From assembly GCA_015680685.1 (NCBI GenBank), contig MNCI01007755.1, forward strand, positions 205,363 to 269,362: a stretch of DNA of 64,000 bases. Reading direction: 5' to 3'. The translations under genes were made by a program, and so were the position numbers. Numbering within the stretch: the first letter of the stretch is position 1; the number at the start of each line of letters is the position of its first letter. Source of the DNA: Gnetum montanum. Lineage: Eukaryota > Streptophyta > Gnetopsida > Gnetales > Gnetaceae. The notes under the pieces were generated by a model, which searched no databases, was not told the origin of the DNA, and was given only the letters and a program-made list of their open reading frames with translations. Positions 48,701 to 60,700 of the stretch are shown piece by piece.

Positions 48701-51700
48701 GGAGTGTTATGACATTGTTTGTTTGCAAGAGACAAAGCTGCAACAACACAAATGTCATTGGTTATGCTGGCCTGATTGGCAGATGCACTTTGTGGCTTGC
48801 TGGGGGAGGGTAGGGGGCTTGGCCTCCCTTTCCCATTGGCCTTTTGAGACTATCAACACATCCATGTGGAGTATCATCATTCTCTTTTGATAGATGGGAA
48901 TCTGAATCATGAACTTCTTTCAAGCCCAAAGGTGGGAGGAACGGCTGAGAGAGCTGTAGAGAATAGCTCCATTGATCTTGGATCGAAGGTAGTGGATTCT
49001 AGTTGGGGACTTCAACCAGAGGTTGTATGCTTGGGAGAAATCTGATGAGGGGACCTAGGAGCCCCTTGGTGCGCAGTTGTTCCTATAGTTTTTGGAAGCT
49101 CATGACTTGGTTGATATGGACATTAAGGATTGCTGGTTCATGTGGAGCAACCACGAAAAAGGCAAGGACAAGGTCATGACAAGGATTGATAGGGTTTGGG
49201 TCAGCTCAAGTTTTTTGCTTGATCTCGAGGCCAGGGGGTGGTGACTGTTTAGGGAAAGGAGCGGTTGGTTTCCGACCATAGGTCATTGCTATGCTAGGTG
49301 GGTACTCCAATGTTGGGTGGGCTGACGCCATTCTGTTTTGAAGGATTTTGGTTGGCTAAGCCTTGGATGTGGCCATTGGTGGAGAAGATTTGGAAGGATT
49401 ACTTGTCCAAAACTGACCCTAGGGAGTTTCTTAAGAAGGGATTATCCATGCTAAAGTAAAACATCAAGGCATTGAAGAAAGAGGACAAGTTCTCCTTTAA
49501 GTCTTGTTGGGGGTTGTTAATGCAATGCTTGGCAAGGACTCAAGCGGATCAGAAGCAAGGACAGGAGGTGGATGATGTGAAGGGGGAGGTGCTTGCGGAG
49601 CTCTAAAGTTTGGATGTAGAGGAGGAGGCCTACTAGAGGCAATGGGGGTGCATGTGCTGGCTTCGGGAGGGGGATAGGAATACTTGCTTTTTCTTTGCAA
49701 TTGCTAACTTGATGCAGGTCTCTAAGCAAATTCATAGTGTTACTATTTAGGGTATTGCGGTGGAAGGGAGAAAGGAGCTTGCCCAAGCCCTGATGGAATA
49801 TTGGTCTATTATCTGGAGGTGCAAGGAGACCGCACCTCTATCTATTCACATTGACCAACTTGTGGAGGAGGATGATAATCAACAATTGCTAGCACCTTTC
49901 AACCAGGAAGAGTTGGATGGGGCTTTGGCTTCTATGAAGGGGGGAAGGCACCTAGACTTGACGGTTTGCCTATGGAGTTTTTTAGAGCCTTCATTGATGT
50001 CATGGGGGACAACTGACTTGATGTCTTTAATGCTATGTTGTGTTGGAAACAGGTCAAGCAAGAGATAAATTGCTCCCGACTAGTGCTTATCCCCAAGATA
50101 GCTAATCCCATAACTCCCTCCCACTTCAAGATGATTGGGGTGTGCAACACTCTACTTTGCTTGTTCACTAAAATGTTGGTGGCCCTGATGGGGCCCCTGA
50201 TGCCATGTTTAGTTGGGCCACAACAGGCAAGATTCGTTAAGGGCAAATTCATTTAGGACCAAGTCATCTTGGTACAGGAAGTGATGCACTCGTTAAGGGT
50301 GACCAAGTATCTAGGTATGTGCCTTAAACTTGATATTTCCAAAGCCTATGACACGGTGTCCTGGAGTGTGCTCAAAGAAATTATGTTGCAAAAGGGCTTC
50401 CACCCAAACTTTGTGGACCTTTGCATGCACATCTAGATGTTGGGGGCCTTTTCTCTGGATTTGGAGGGGCAGTTGTGAGAGTTTTCATCCCCTGGTAGGG
50501 GGCTACGACAAGTGGATTCCCTTTCATTTTATCTTTTTATCCTTGTGATGGACATGATGTAGACCTACTATGCATCGGACGGGGTCAAAGATCTAGATAT
50601 TGGGGATGTCAGTCAGTTGCTTGGTGGAGCACTATGCTGATGATACCATTTTATTTTCATGGGCGACAATGTCCTAGGCATTGGTGATCAACAGGGTTTT
50701 GCAACACATGGTTGAGGAGATATGACTGGAAATTAATAGGGCTATGCTTGTGGTGCACCTGCTCAACATAGATGCTAGGGTGAAGGGTTGGATTGTGCAA
50801 ATTTTGAGGGTCTTACCAAGATCCACAAGAGACACTTATCTTGGGCTGCCTTTGTATGATTGGCATCGATGACATGCCTGGGCTGGCCTTCTTTGGAGCT
50901 TGCAAAAGTAGATTGACCATTGGATGGCTCAATTATTGACTTGAGCCTGGAGCTCTCTATTGGTGACCTTGGTTCTTTTGGCTATGGCTTGGTATATGGC
51001 TTCAATGGCTTCCCCCCAGCTAATATCATTTAGAAAGTTGAACAGCTGATTAGGAACTTCACTTGGTTTGGGGGTAAAGGGGGAGATCACATATGTTTGG
51101 TTAGTTGGGATATAGTTGCTAGACCTAGGAATGCCAGGGGCCTTGGAATCATTTGATTCTAGAACACCATTGCAATGGGGTATTAGTGGCTTCTTAATAG
51201 GTTACTTTGGTAGGGACATAGTCTGGCTTAGTGGATTAGTCTCATGAACAACAAATTTCAGTAGTTGAAGGCCATGACACGGGACTCTCATATTTGGTGG
51301 GCCTTATGCAGACATGCACGGGAGATGACGGCTTTAGGGCTATTGGGCTTGTTGTCGAAACAACTGATTAAATTTAAATATCTTGAGGTTAGGGGATGGT
51401 GGATGTTATGGAAGGGCCAACTTCTAGAAAAATAAAAATGTTTATTTGGCTGGTTAATTATTTGGCTATCCTAGTTCAACATGTTTTATGACGACAGGGG
51501 GTAAATGTGGAGGCCATGTGTCTCCTCTACATGGCTGAGCTAGAGATGGTGACATAGTTCATGTTTCAATGCTTGTTCACCAGTAGAGTTTGGCAGGCCA
51601 TGAGAATTCAACTGGTGTTGGCATTTGACAATGATTATAGAGCCACTACAATTCTGTGTTGCTTTGGAAGGCGTGGAATTGCTGGGTCTTTTGTGGTGTG

Positions 51701-54700
51701 TGGCTGTTGCCTTCGGTGCAGGTTACCACAGTTGGGCTTCGGCTTTGGCGGGAGGCATAGCTTGCAGTGAGTTGTCATGTATGGAGTATTGGGAAAACCT
51801 GGTTCTCTGGAGTATGGTTTTGTAGGTGGGGTGGGCTGGCATTCTTCCCTTGCTTTGGGGGGGGGGGGGGGNNNNNNNNNNNNNNNNNNNNNNNNNNNNN
51901 NNNNNNNNNNNNNNNNNNNNNNNNNNNNNNNNNNNNNNNNNNNNNNNNNNNNNNNNNNNNNNNNNNNNNNNNNNNNNNNNNNNNNNNNNNNNNNNNNGTT
52001 GGACCTTGAGGATGGTCAATTCTATACTAATTGGCAAGGGGACAACACACTATTTAGAGGGGTACAGATTGAACTTATAGAAGAGGTGATTGCAAAGTAC
52101 CTATGGGTGTCGATGGAGGGGGAAGAGGTACAACCCAAAGGGAGGGGGCTATAGGATGTTGAGGACTTTTAATTGGGATCTATGCCTAAGATTGGGAATT
52201 GTCAGGTCCCTAAGTTGGCCATGGAACCATTATGGCAAGATGTGGCTGAAATGGTGGATAGGTTTTTTGTGCACTCTGGCAATGTCTAGAAGTTGCTGGG
52301 AGTGCACTTCAACTTTCTACAGAGCCTTCGAAGGGGGTACATAGTCAATTTGCCTCGATTTTTTCTAGCAATGTTGCAGCGATAGAAGAGGGGTAGGCAT
52401 TCTAGGTTAATTTTAGCTTTGTAGCTGGCTACTTAGGAGGTGGTTCCTATGTAGCCAAGGGCCACTTCGTTTTGGGTGGTGTATGGACGTTGATGGCCGC
52501 GATGCATTTTGCCAGGGGTGGTGGACCTTACAGAGGAGTTGGAGTAGTTTGACGAGTAGGTGGCTTGGTCTAGATTATGGGGTCTACATGTAGAGGAGGG
52601 ATCTTGGGGGGTTGTGATGGGGGTACATGTTGTGCCCTTGGAACAGCAGGAGGGGAGAGGCCGGTTGAGGCAAGGACTCGAGCTATCGAGGATCTTGTGA
52701 CGCCAAATGAGGATTTGATTACTATGGCAGTGGAGGAGGTGGTTGTGTGGGCCTGGGCAGATGAGTGGGCTCTTTTGGAGGCTAGGTGGTAGACAAGGGA
52801 AGAAGAGTTCCAACAGCAGCTGGAATGAATGGAGCGCCTACATGCAAAGAAGTTCAGGGAGGAGAAAAGATGTAGGGACCTAGTGGAAGTGGTGGGCGAG
52901 GGGGAGAAGGGTGTGTGGGGGCTGCAGCGGAGAGATGTCTCCCCTCATTTTGGGGTTGTACAGATCTCTTGTAATTTCCTATTCTGATTAATTTAAAACA
53001 CCTGAACGATTTTCAAAAAAAAAAAAAAAAAAAAAGATGTTCATAGAAAGCATTCGAGTGTGCAACATTTTGTAGTTAAACAATGCTATTAATTGAAAAA
53101 GTTTGATTATGTGACATTTTTTTGTTCACAAAACATACAGTTTGATATAGCACCTATGATGTATGCAGAAAAATAAACAAATTCTTTTAGCAAGAAAGAG
53201 GAATGAAGATATGGTACATGATTCCAATGCTAGGTGTTGGCTTTGTATGGGAAGATGCCCATACAGGATTATGGGAATTAATCACAATACAACGTGGGCT
53301 GGTTTGCACAGGTTTATAAGGACAACATCTAGTAGGATCCACTTGGATAATGCTACAAATCTAGAGGAAACTGACAGTAAACAGAAGGAGCAATACAGAG
53401 AATTTCAGGAGGCTGTGGTGTTTGTTGTGTCAGAACATTATAGGACTATCTTGGATGCAGCCCACTCACAGGAAAAGTTGCGTTGCCCTTGCACTAGACT
53501 CCCCAGGCCTATCTAATGCAGAAGTTTACAAGAACCAAGAAGGGTTGCCCCATGTGGACCATAGGCTTTTTGGAATATGGGTTTGAAAACAACAATGCTG
53601 AGTACATGGGGCATGGACAGTCTTGTGTGACCCCTCATTGCCGGACCTTGGAAGAGCTCCTCCCATGCCCTGTCTTTTTGTTTGGTTCTTTTGGTTAGGT
53701 CCAACCCCCCCTTGGGGATAGGGAGGTGTCCATGCCTCTCTCTGTCATGTCACTAGGGGAGTACCCACACCTCTCCCCCCTCCTCCTCATTCTTGAGGGT
53801 TTCCTCTCTTGCTGTGACTACCTCTTGGGGGTTCATCTCCCCCGAGATTTGTACATGATTTATTTCAATGATATTTCCTGACCCTTTCAGTGAAAAGAAA
53901 GAAAGAAAAAAGGTATGGAATAAAAGAAGTGCATAGCTTTGTTGTATTGAGGAAGTTGGAATGAAAAGCACATGCCTAAACTCTAAATTAAAGAGTCGAA
54001 GCCCAACAAGATAAATATCCGATCAAGTTAATTAAGCAATTAAATCACGAAAGATTGGATATTGAGCTGTCCTCTAAGCACCTCTAACCAATTATCAAGG
54101 GGATTATGAAAATCAACCGTGGGTCTTTGAAACATCACATAATTGCACCAACTACAAGAACCAACAATAATTGGTCTCACTAATACAGATTTACAATTAC
54201 ACAAGTGCTCAAGATGGCATTAAGTGCATGTGTTAGAAAGCATGCTTTTTTATGTTGGAGAACAAAGGGGTGGGGGTGGTGACACAAGGGTGGTTGGTTC
54301 TTGTGCCGCACTGCCTGATGGCAGCCAAGTACCCACAGGTACTAGGCTGGCAACAGATATGGAGGGGGCAGCTCCCCAAGAAAATCAAAATGTTCCTATG
54401 GCTGATACGAAATGACACGCTGCCAATTCGCACGCTTTTGCGCAGATGGGGCCTCATTTTAGATGACACCTGTCCCTTGTGTGGCGCTACGCTTGAAATG
54501 GTATGACACTTCACATCTGAATGCGCCTACATGCGTGCCACGTGGCATTCTGCAGGTGCGGCACCCCCGATGCGCCTCATAGGCGACTCTCTGGCCACGC
54601 TACTTTTATGGGTAGCGTGGAAGACAAGAAACCGTACAGTCTTCCAACAACACCAATTGCTCCCCCCCCTTTGCGCTGGTGGTTTCCCAAGCTCAAAGCG

Positions 54701-57700
54701 CATGGAAAGAGATCGAGGTGACGATGGGTGTCATGCTGACATACGAGCCTGACTGCGCTGCATTCTAGGCGGAGGAAGAGCTTTGGCAAATGGTGGAACA
54801 ATGCAGTTGGAGTGGCACCCTACAATGGCTGGTTGGTGACCCGGACCTGTTAGATGACGCTTTCTTCACCAATTGGCACAACGATCGAACCTACTTTTGG
54901 GGGAGAGAGGTCATCATCACAGAAGCTTCGATTGTTAGGTGTCTGGGGGCCTAGGCTGATGGCGAAGTCATTTTACCATCTGCACGCGGGCTACAAGACG
55001 TAGAACTGTTCTTTGATGGGCCAGTGCCACGCATGCAGAGCAGACAAGTGCCCAAATCCTCCCTGCCCCGAATCTGGGCCCAAGTGGCAGATCTCGTGGA
55101 CAGATATTTTGTCTAGTTTGGCAACGGATCTAAACTCTAGGGCATCCACTTCGCCTTCCTCTGATGCCTTAAGTTAGGATGTAGGGTTAACTTGCCTTGA
55201 TTTTTTTTGACGACCCTACAACTATAAAGGCAAGGCTGTCACTTAGGGCTCATCTTGGCCCTATGGCGGGGAGTAGCGGGCAGGGGGGGTGGGTGCAAAA
55301 CCCATTAGAGTCGTAGAGTGTCCCCCACGGGGAGGCCCCCCGACTGGTCCATCTTTTTTGGCCAATCGGGCCAGCCGGGAGAGCCTCTAGACCCAGCCAG
55401 CGGTCCAACAAGGACAGAGACCCCCAAACCCCACGGTGGAGCTGGAGACGTTGTCGCCTGAAACCTCGGGGCGCAACGAAAGCAGGGATGAGGAGTTGCA
55501 GCAAGCGGCATAGGAGGCCGTAGCCACAACACGCGATGCTGAGCACTGGGAATGGGAGGCAAAGTGGCAAGAAGCCCTTGCGCAAGCCCAGGCTGAGCTG
55601 GAAACCCAATTCTGGGAAAGGGAACAGGAGAGAGTTAGACAACAAACCCTCCTGGCTGATGTAGCCCGGGCCCGCCTGGTGGACGAAATCCAAGCCCAAG
55701 TGAGAGCCGAATTACTTTAGGAGGAAACCGCCCAAAGAGAGTGCGAGGAGGCTGAATGAGCCCAGTGCAAGTGAGAACAGGAGGAGGAGACACAAAGGCA
55801 GCACTAATTGGACCAGGCCCACAAACATAGTGTGCACCAATGGCTTAGGGCTAGATGGTGTCTATACCTCATCCTTGGCATCAATTGTGACAGCACTTGG
55901 GGGGAGCTTAGGCACCACATTCATCGAACTTCGGCACGTTTTCATCCAAATGGGGGGATGTCAATGACAGATAGGAACCAACAGAAATCGGCCATGCAAA
56001 GAATCCAACAGGTTGTCAGTTTTGTGGACACGGAGCTTCACTGTAACACGTTGGACATCCTTGATGCGTTGGAGCAACCACATTGTTCTTGCCATAGGCT
56101 ACCAATGAGCCCATAGCGGGGTTGCAGTTTTTGGCCCCCCACCCCCCCAATGTGACATGGAGCCCTTTGGTGTCGTTGTTGGCCCCCTCCCTCTTTCCTT
56201 TGGGGGGGGGGGGGGGGNNCCCCCCTCGCTTGATGACTTTGTTGTCCCTTGCGCACCCCCCAGGTTGGGGGGTGCCCCCCCTGTCGTTTTTGGCTTTGAG
56301 CATCTTGAGGTAAAAGACAGATGTGCAATCGGACTGATGCACAGTTTGGCATCCTGATTTTGGGTTGTAACCACACCCCACTTGGGCCAATGTTGTTGAC
56401 CCACTTTTTGTAATTCCTTGTACTATATTTTCAGTAATACGATCTTGAACATTCTCTCAAAAAAGAAAAAATATATATATAGGTTGGGCTTTTGCTCAAC
56501 TACTGACCCTCTCAAGACCCTACATGGTGGGATGGGCATTGAGCCTCTAGTTGATGACCCTTTTTAGATTCACAAAATTTGAACAATAACAATAATGCAT
56601 TATTTTTTTTCGAGAAAGTAGTCGGGATTATATTACTGAGAAACACAAATTATGGTACAAGAGATTACAAATGGTGGGCCATCAGGAATGGCCCCCCCAT
56701 GGTAGGGAAGGATCCCCACAAAAATCAAAATGGTTCCCAAGACAAAACTAAAAACAAACACTGACCCTGGAGCTAGCTCTAGGGAACAGCGGGGGAGGGG
56801 GGACACCCCCCACAGGAAAATAGAGAGAGGGGGGCACCCCCCCCACCGAAGACAATAGAAGGGGGGCACACCCCCACCGAAGACAACAGACAACAGGGGA
56901 GGGGAGGGGGGGGGGGTTGACGAGCCAACAACAGTGGAGAAGACGGGGGGACCCCTACCCGACGGAGGGGGGCAAGCGTCCCCCACCACCCGAGTTCGAC
57001 AACCCCTTATGGGTTCGTCGGCAGGCATAGTCGGGGCGCTCCAGTTCATGCAGGATATCTAGAATGTTCTGGTGGTCCTCCGTGTCCATGAAACTGGCTG
57101 CCTGTTGGATGCCTTGCATGGCCGACTCCCGTTGGCTCGTCCGCTCGCGAAGCTCCCGCATCCAAATGGCAGCGCGTCGAGGTTCGGCAGATATGCCTTC
57201 TGAGTTCAGCCCAAGAGCTCTCACAGCTGATGCCAAGAATGAGGTACAAGCATCGCCCCCCTCTTAGCCACTGTCGGGTGTTGTGCTCGTTGGCTTGGTC
57301 AAGCTACCGCTGTCGCTGGTCCTCCTCTTGAAGACACTACTATTCCGCCCGCTCCACCTACTCACGTTGTCTCTGGGCCACGTCTTCTTGGACCAACTCT
57401 TCCCGCACTTGAGCCTGGATTTCGTCAATTAGGTGAGCTCTAGCAACCTCGGCCATGAGGTCCTGCTGCCTCGCCCATTCCTGCTTGCGCTCAAAGAACT
57501 ATGCTTCCATGTTGGCCCCGGCCTACATGAGGGCTTCATTCTATTTGGCTTCCCACTCCTTTCTCTCCGCCTCCCGAGCCTCGTCCGTCGCCCTTTGCGT
57601 CGCTTGCCGAAGCTCCTCATTCCAGTTCCCATGGCCAGAGGTCTTTGGTTGGGGGGGGGGGGGGGCCACCGCTCTTGTTGGGTCCTTCGGCCCCACGTAA

Positions 57701-60700
57701 AGGTGGAGCCCCAAAGGGGCCAACCGCTTCCCTGTTCCTGGGGCCTTGCCAAGGGGGGGAGGGGGGCACTCTAGAGAGACCCCCCGTGGGGGGCAGAGGA
57801 CGAAGGGTGCTGCCTCCCCTTCGCCCCCACCACAACACCAGACTTAGACCAGAGTGACGGCTGTGGCGCTTGAGTAGAAGGGCCTCCTTAAAAAAGTAGG
57901 GGAGGTTGACTTGGCGACCCAACTTGAGACAGCGCAGAAAGGCGAAGTGTAGGCCCTGTAGCTTGGAACCGTTGCCAGATTGGACAAAAAATCTGTCTAC
58001 TAGATCTGCGCCCCGGGCCCATAGGCGGGGCAGGGAAGATCTGGGTACCTGTCTGCTCTTGGTTCGAGAAACGGGCCCATCAAAGAACATTTCTGTGTCT
58101 TGCAGGCTGTGGGTGGAAGGTAGAATGACCTCTCCATCGATCGGGGCCCCCAGACAGCTGACAATTGAGGATTCTGTAATCAAGATTTCATGACCTCGGA
58201 AAAAGGTGCGGTCGTTGGCCCAATTGGAGAAGAACGCGTTGTCTGCCAGATCTGGATCCCCGACCAGCCGTTGCAGAGGGTCAGACCAGCCGCATTGGGT
58301 CACCATCTGCCAGAGCGCCTTGTCCTCCTGGAACACGGCGCAGTCTAGTTTGAATGTGGGCGTGATTCCCATCGTCGCCTCGATTTCCTTTCACGCATTG
58401 AGAGCATGGGAGACCAGCCACCGTAGGGGTGGGCGCCGTTTTTGCCAGAAAACAGTGTTGTTTCGTGCCTTCCACGCTACCCATAGAAGTAGCGTGGCCC
58501 AAGAGTCACCNGGGGGGGGGGGGGCCACCGCCGTCGTGCGCCATGTGGCGCGCATGCATTCACACTCAAACGCGAAATGCTATGCCGTCTCTGCAACAGC
58601 GCCGCATGCAGGACACGTGTTGTTTTGCAGCGGCCCGCGCTGTTGCAGGAGGGCACGCATGGGCAGCGCATCCCGTCTGAACAGCCACAAAAAGATTTTG
58701 ATTTTTTCGGGCAACTGCCCCTGCTAGATCCGCTGCCATCCATCAATTCGGGGATATTTGGCGGTTAGAAGGGTGTGCGGCTCGAGGCCCCACCATCCCT
58801 GAGCCTGCATCGCGCGTGCGTGCCGACACATCACCTACCAGGGCCTAGAATCCCACACCCCCATTTCCCAGCTTTGATATTTGGCATTCATGATGCGGAT
58901 CCACGAGATCAATTCTCTATGCGGGTGCGAAAACCAAAGCACTAACCGTTGTTGGCCCAACATCAGCTCATCCTCGAAGGATGTGATGCCCAACCCTCCC
59001 ACATTTCGAGGGCGCGCCACTTGTTCCCAACGGACCAAATGGATTTTGCTCCCCCCTTGCCCCCCTCCCAGATGAAGCTACGGATCAGTGTTAATTGTAT
59101 TGATGACGAAGTTAGGGGGGGTGGCAACAACCACCACGAAACGAGCTATTGCCATGAGGATTCCTGTAGCCACAAGCAAGTGACCTTTGCGGCTTAGGAA
59201 TCTATTCGCCCAATGGCCCATTCTTCTTTCGATTTTTTCTAACAGCAGGCCCCATGCCATGGTTTGCCCCCACCGGAAGAGGGGGATGCCCAGATATGTG
59301 TCACTGTTTGTCCTTGGCAGGATGTTCAAAACTTTTATCACCCGGTTTTTAACTTGTTCATCCACATTAATGAAGTGGGTTGAAGATTTGGTCCTATTGA
59401 TTTCCAGCCCCAACTCGGTAGCCAGGCGGGACAGAGCCACGTTGATGCATCTTGCCTGCAGGACCGCCGCCCTACTGAGCAGCATCGTATCGTCCGCATA
59501 GTGTTTGGCCCGACATGCCACCCTGTCAATGTTTAGGCCATCCACCCCGGATGTGCTGCAGTAGTGTTGCATTAAGTCCATGGTGATGATGAAGAGGAGG
59601 GGTGAGAGTGGGTCCCCTTGCCTTAGCCCCCGGCCTGGGGTTGAGAGGCCCCACAACTGCCCCCCCACATCAAAGGAGAAACCGACCGAGGACTGCATGT
59701 GAATGCATAGTCAGATGAACTGCGGATCAAACCCCTTCAGGTGCATAATGGACTGCAATGCCTCCCAGTTGAGTGTGTCGTATGCCTTACTAATGTCCAG
59801 CTTAAGGTAGAGCCCGGGGAAGCCCGAATTTCGAAGCGAATGAAGCACCTCCTGCATGAGAAGGATTTGGTCCTGAATGGCTCGTCCCTGCACGAAGCCT
59901 GCCTGGTTGATCCCCACAAGCTTGGGCATGAGCAGTACAAGCCTATGCATCAGCAGCTTGGAGAAGATTCGGATGAGTACGTTGCATACTCCGATAGGGC
60001 AGAAGTATTTAGGGCGGTGTGCGTCAGATTGCTTTGGAATGCACACAATGCGGGAGTAGTTGAGTTCCCTCCGAACTTGCCTCTTGGTCAGCATGAGATT
60101 GAAAGCATCTAGCATATTGGGTCCCACAATATCTAGGAACGTTTTAAAGAATTCCAGGCTCCAGCCGTCGAGACCAGGCGCTTTTCCCCTAGGCATGCTG
60201 TTGATCGTAGCAGTGAGTTCTTGCCAGGAGAAAGGGGCCAACAGCTGCACGTTGTCGTGCTCGCTCAGCACTCGTGGCACGTGGATCGAGATTGGCTGGG
60301 TGGGGCGCTTGGCCCAGATCCCACCCTAGTATTGCGTCAGCTCATGCGCAATTCGCTGCGGATCATCAATTATCTCCCCGTCCTGGTTGCGGAGACAACG
60401 TGGTTGACTTTCCCCACATGTCTTGGCCATGGCAAAGAAGAATCTGGTTTGCCTGTCCCCCTCCCTGATCCATCAGACCCAGGAACGTTGCCGCTAGTAT
60501 GTCTCCTCTTCTAGGTCAAGGGATTGAAGCTGACGCAACATGTGCTGCTCCTCCGCGTGCAGGTCCTCACCTTCTTCCTGCCGGGCTTGGATCTGGCCAA
60601 GCTGATCTTGGAGTGTCCGCAGGCCTGTTCGAAAGGAGAACTTATCATCCACAGGTAGGGCCCGGATGGCCCACTTCAGCCGAAGTAAGGCCTCCTTAAG

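Larger units (their letters stand above)
47169..53035 (+). mobile_element. LINE copy A: full-length L1-type element with TSD, decayed
   Basis: Ends in about 21 A's (53015-53035). Flanked by gatgttcatggaag (47155-47168) and gatgttcatagaaag (53036-53050), a 14-15 bp target-site duplication with one substitution and one indel. ORF1 and ORF2 overlap by ATGA at 48624-48627. Many stops, and 126 Ns at 51872-51997 next to a G run. It lacks the terminal J-like module that copies B, C and D carry; the 3' end follows the coiled-coil region directly. Confidence 0.88.

Noticed and set aside
53753-53971. 72-codon minus-strand frame ('HTFFLSFFSLKGSG')
   Set aside because: It is antisense to the 3' untranslated region of LINE B and has no similarity I recognise.
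55250-55699. 149-codon minus-strand frame in LINE C
   Set aside because: Antisense shadow of the GC-rich Pro/Glu region of ORF2; long only because GC-rich DNA has few stops.
57617-58372. 251-codon frame as a host gene
   Set aside because: The same protein segment occurs in LINE copies A and C at the same place after zf-RVT, so it is part of ORF2.
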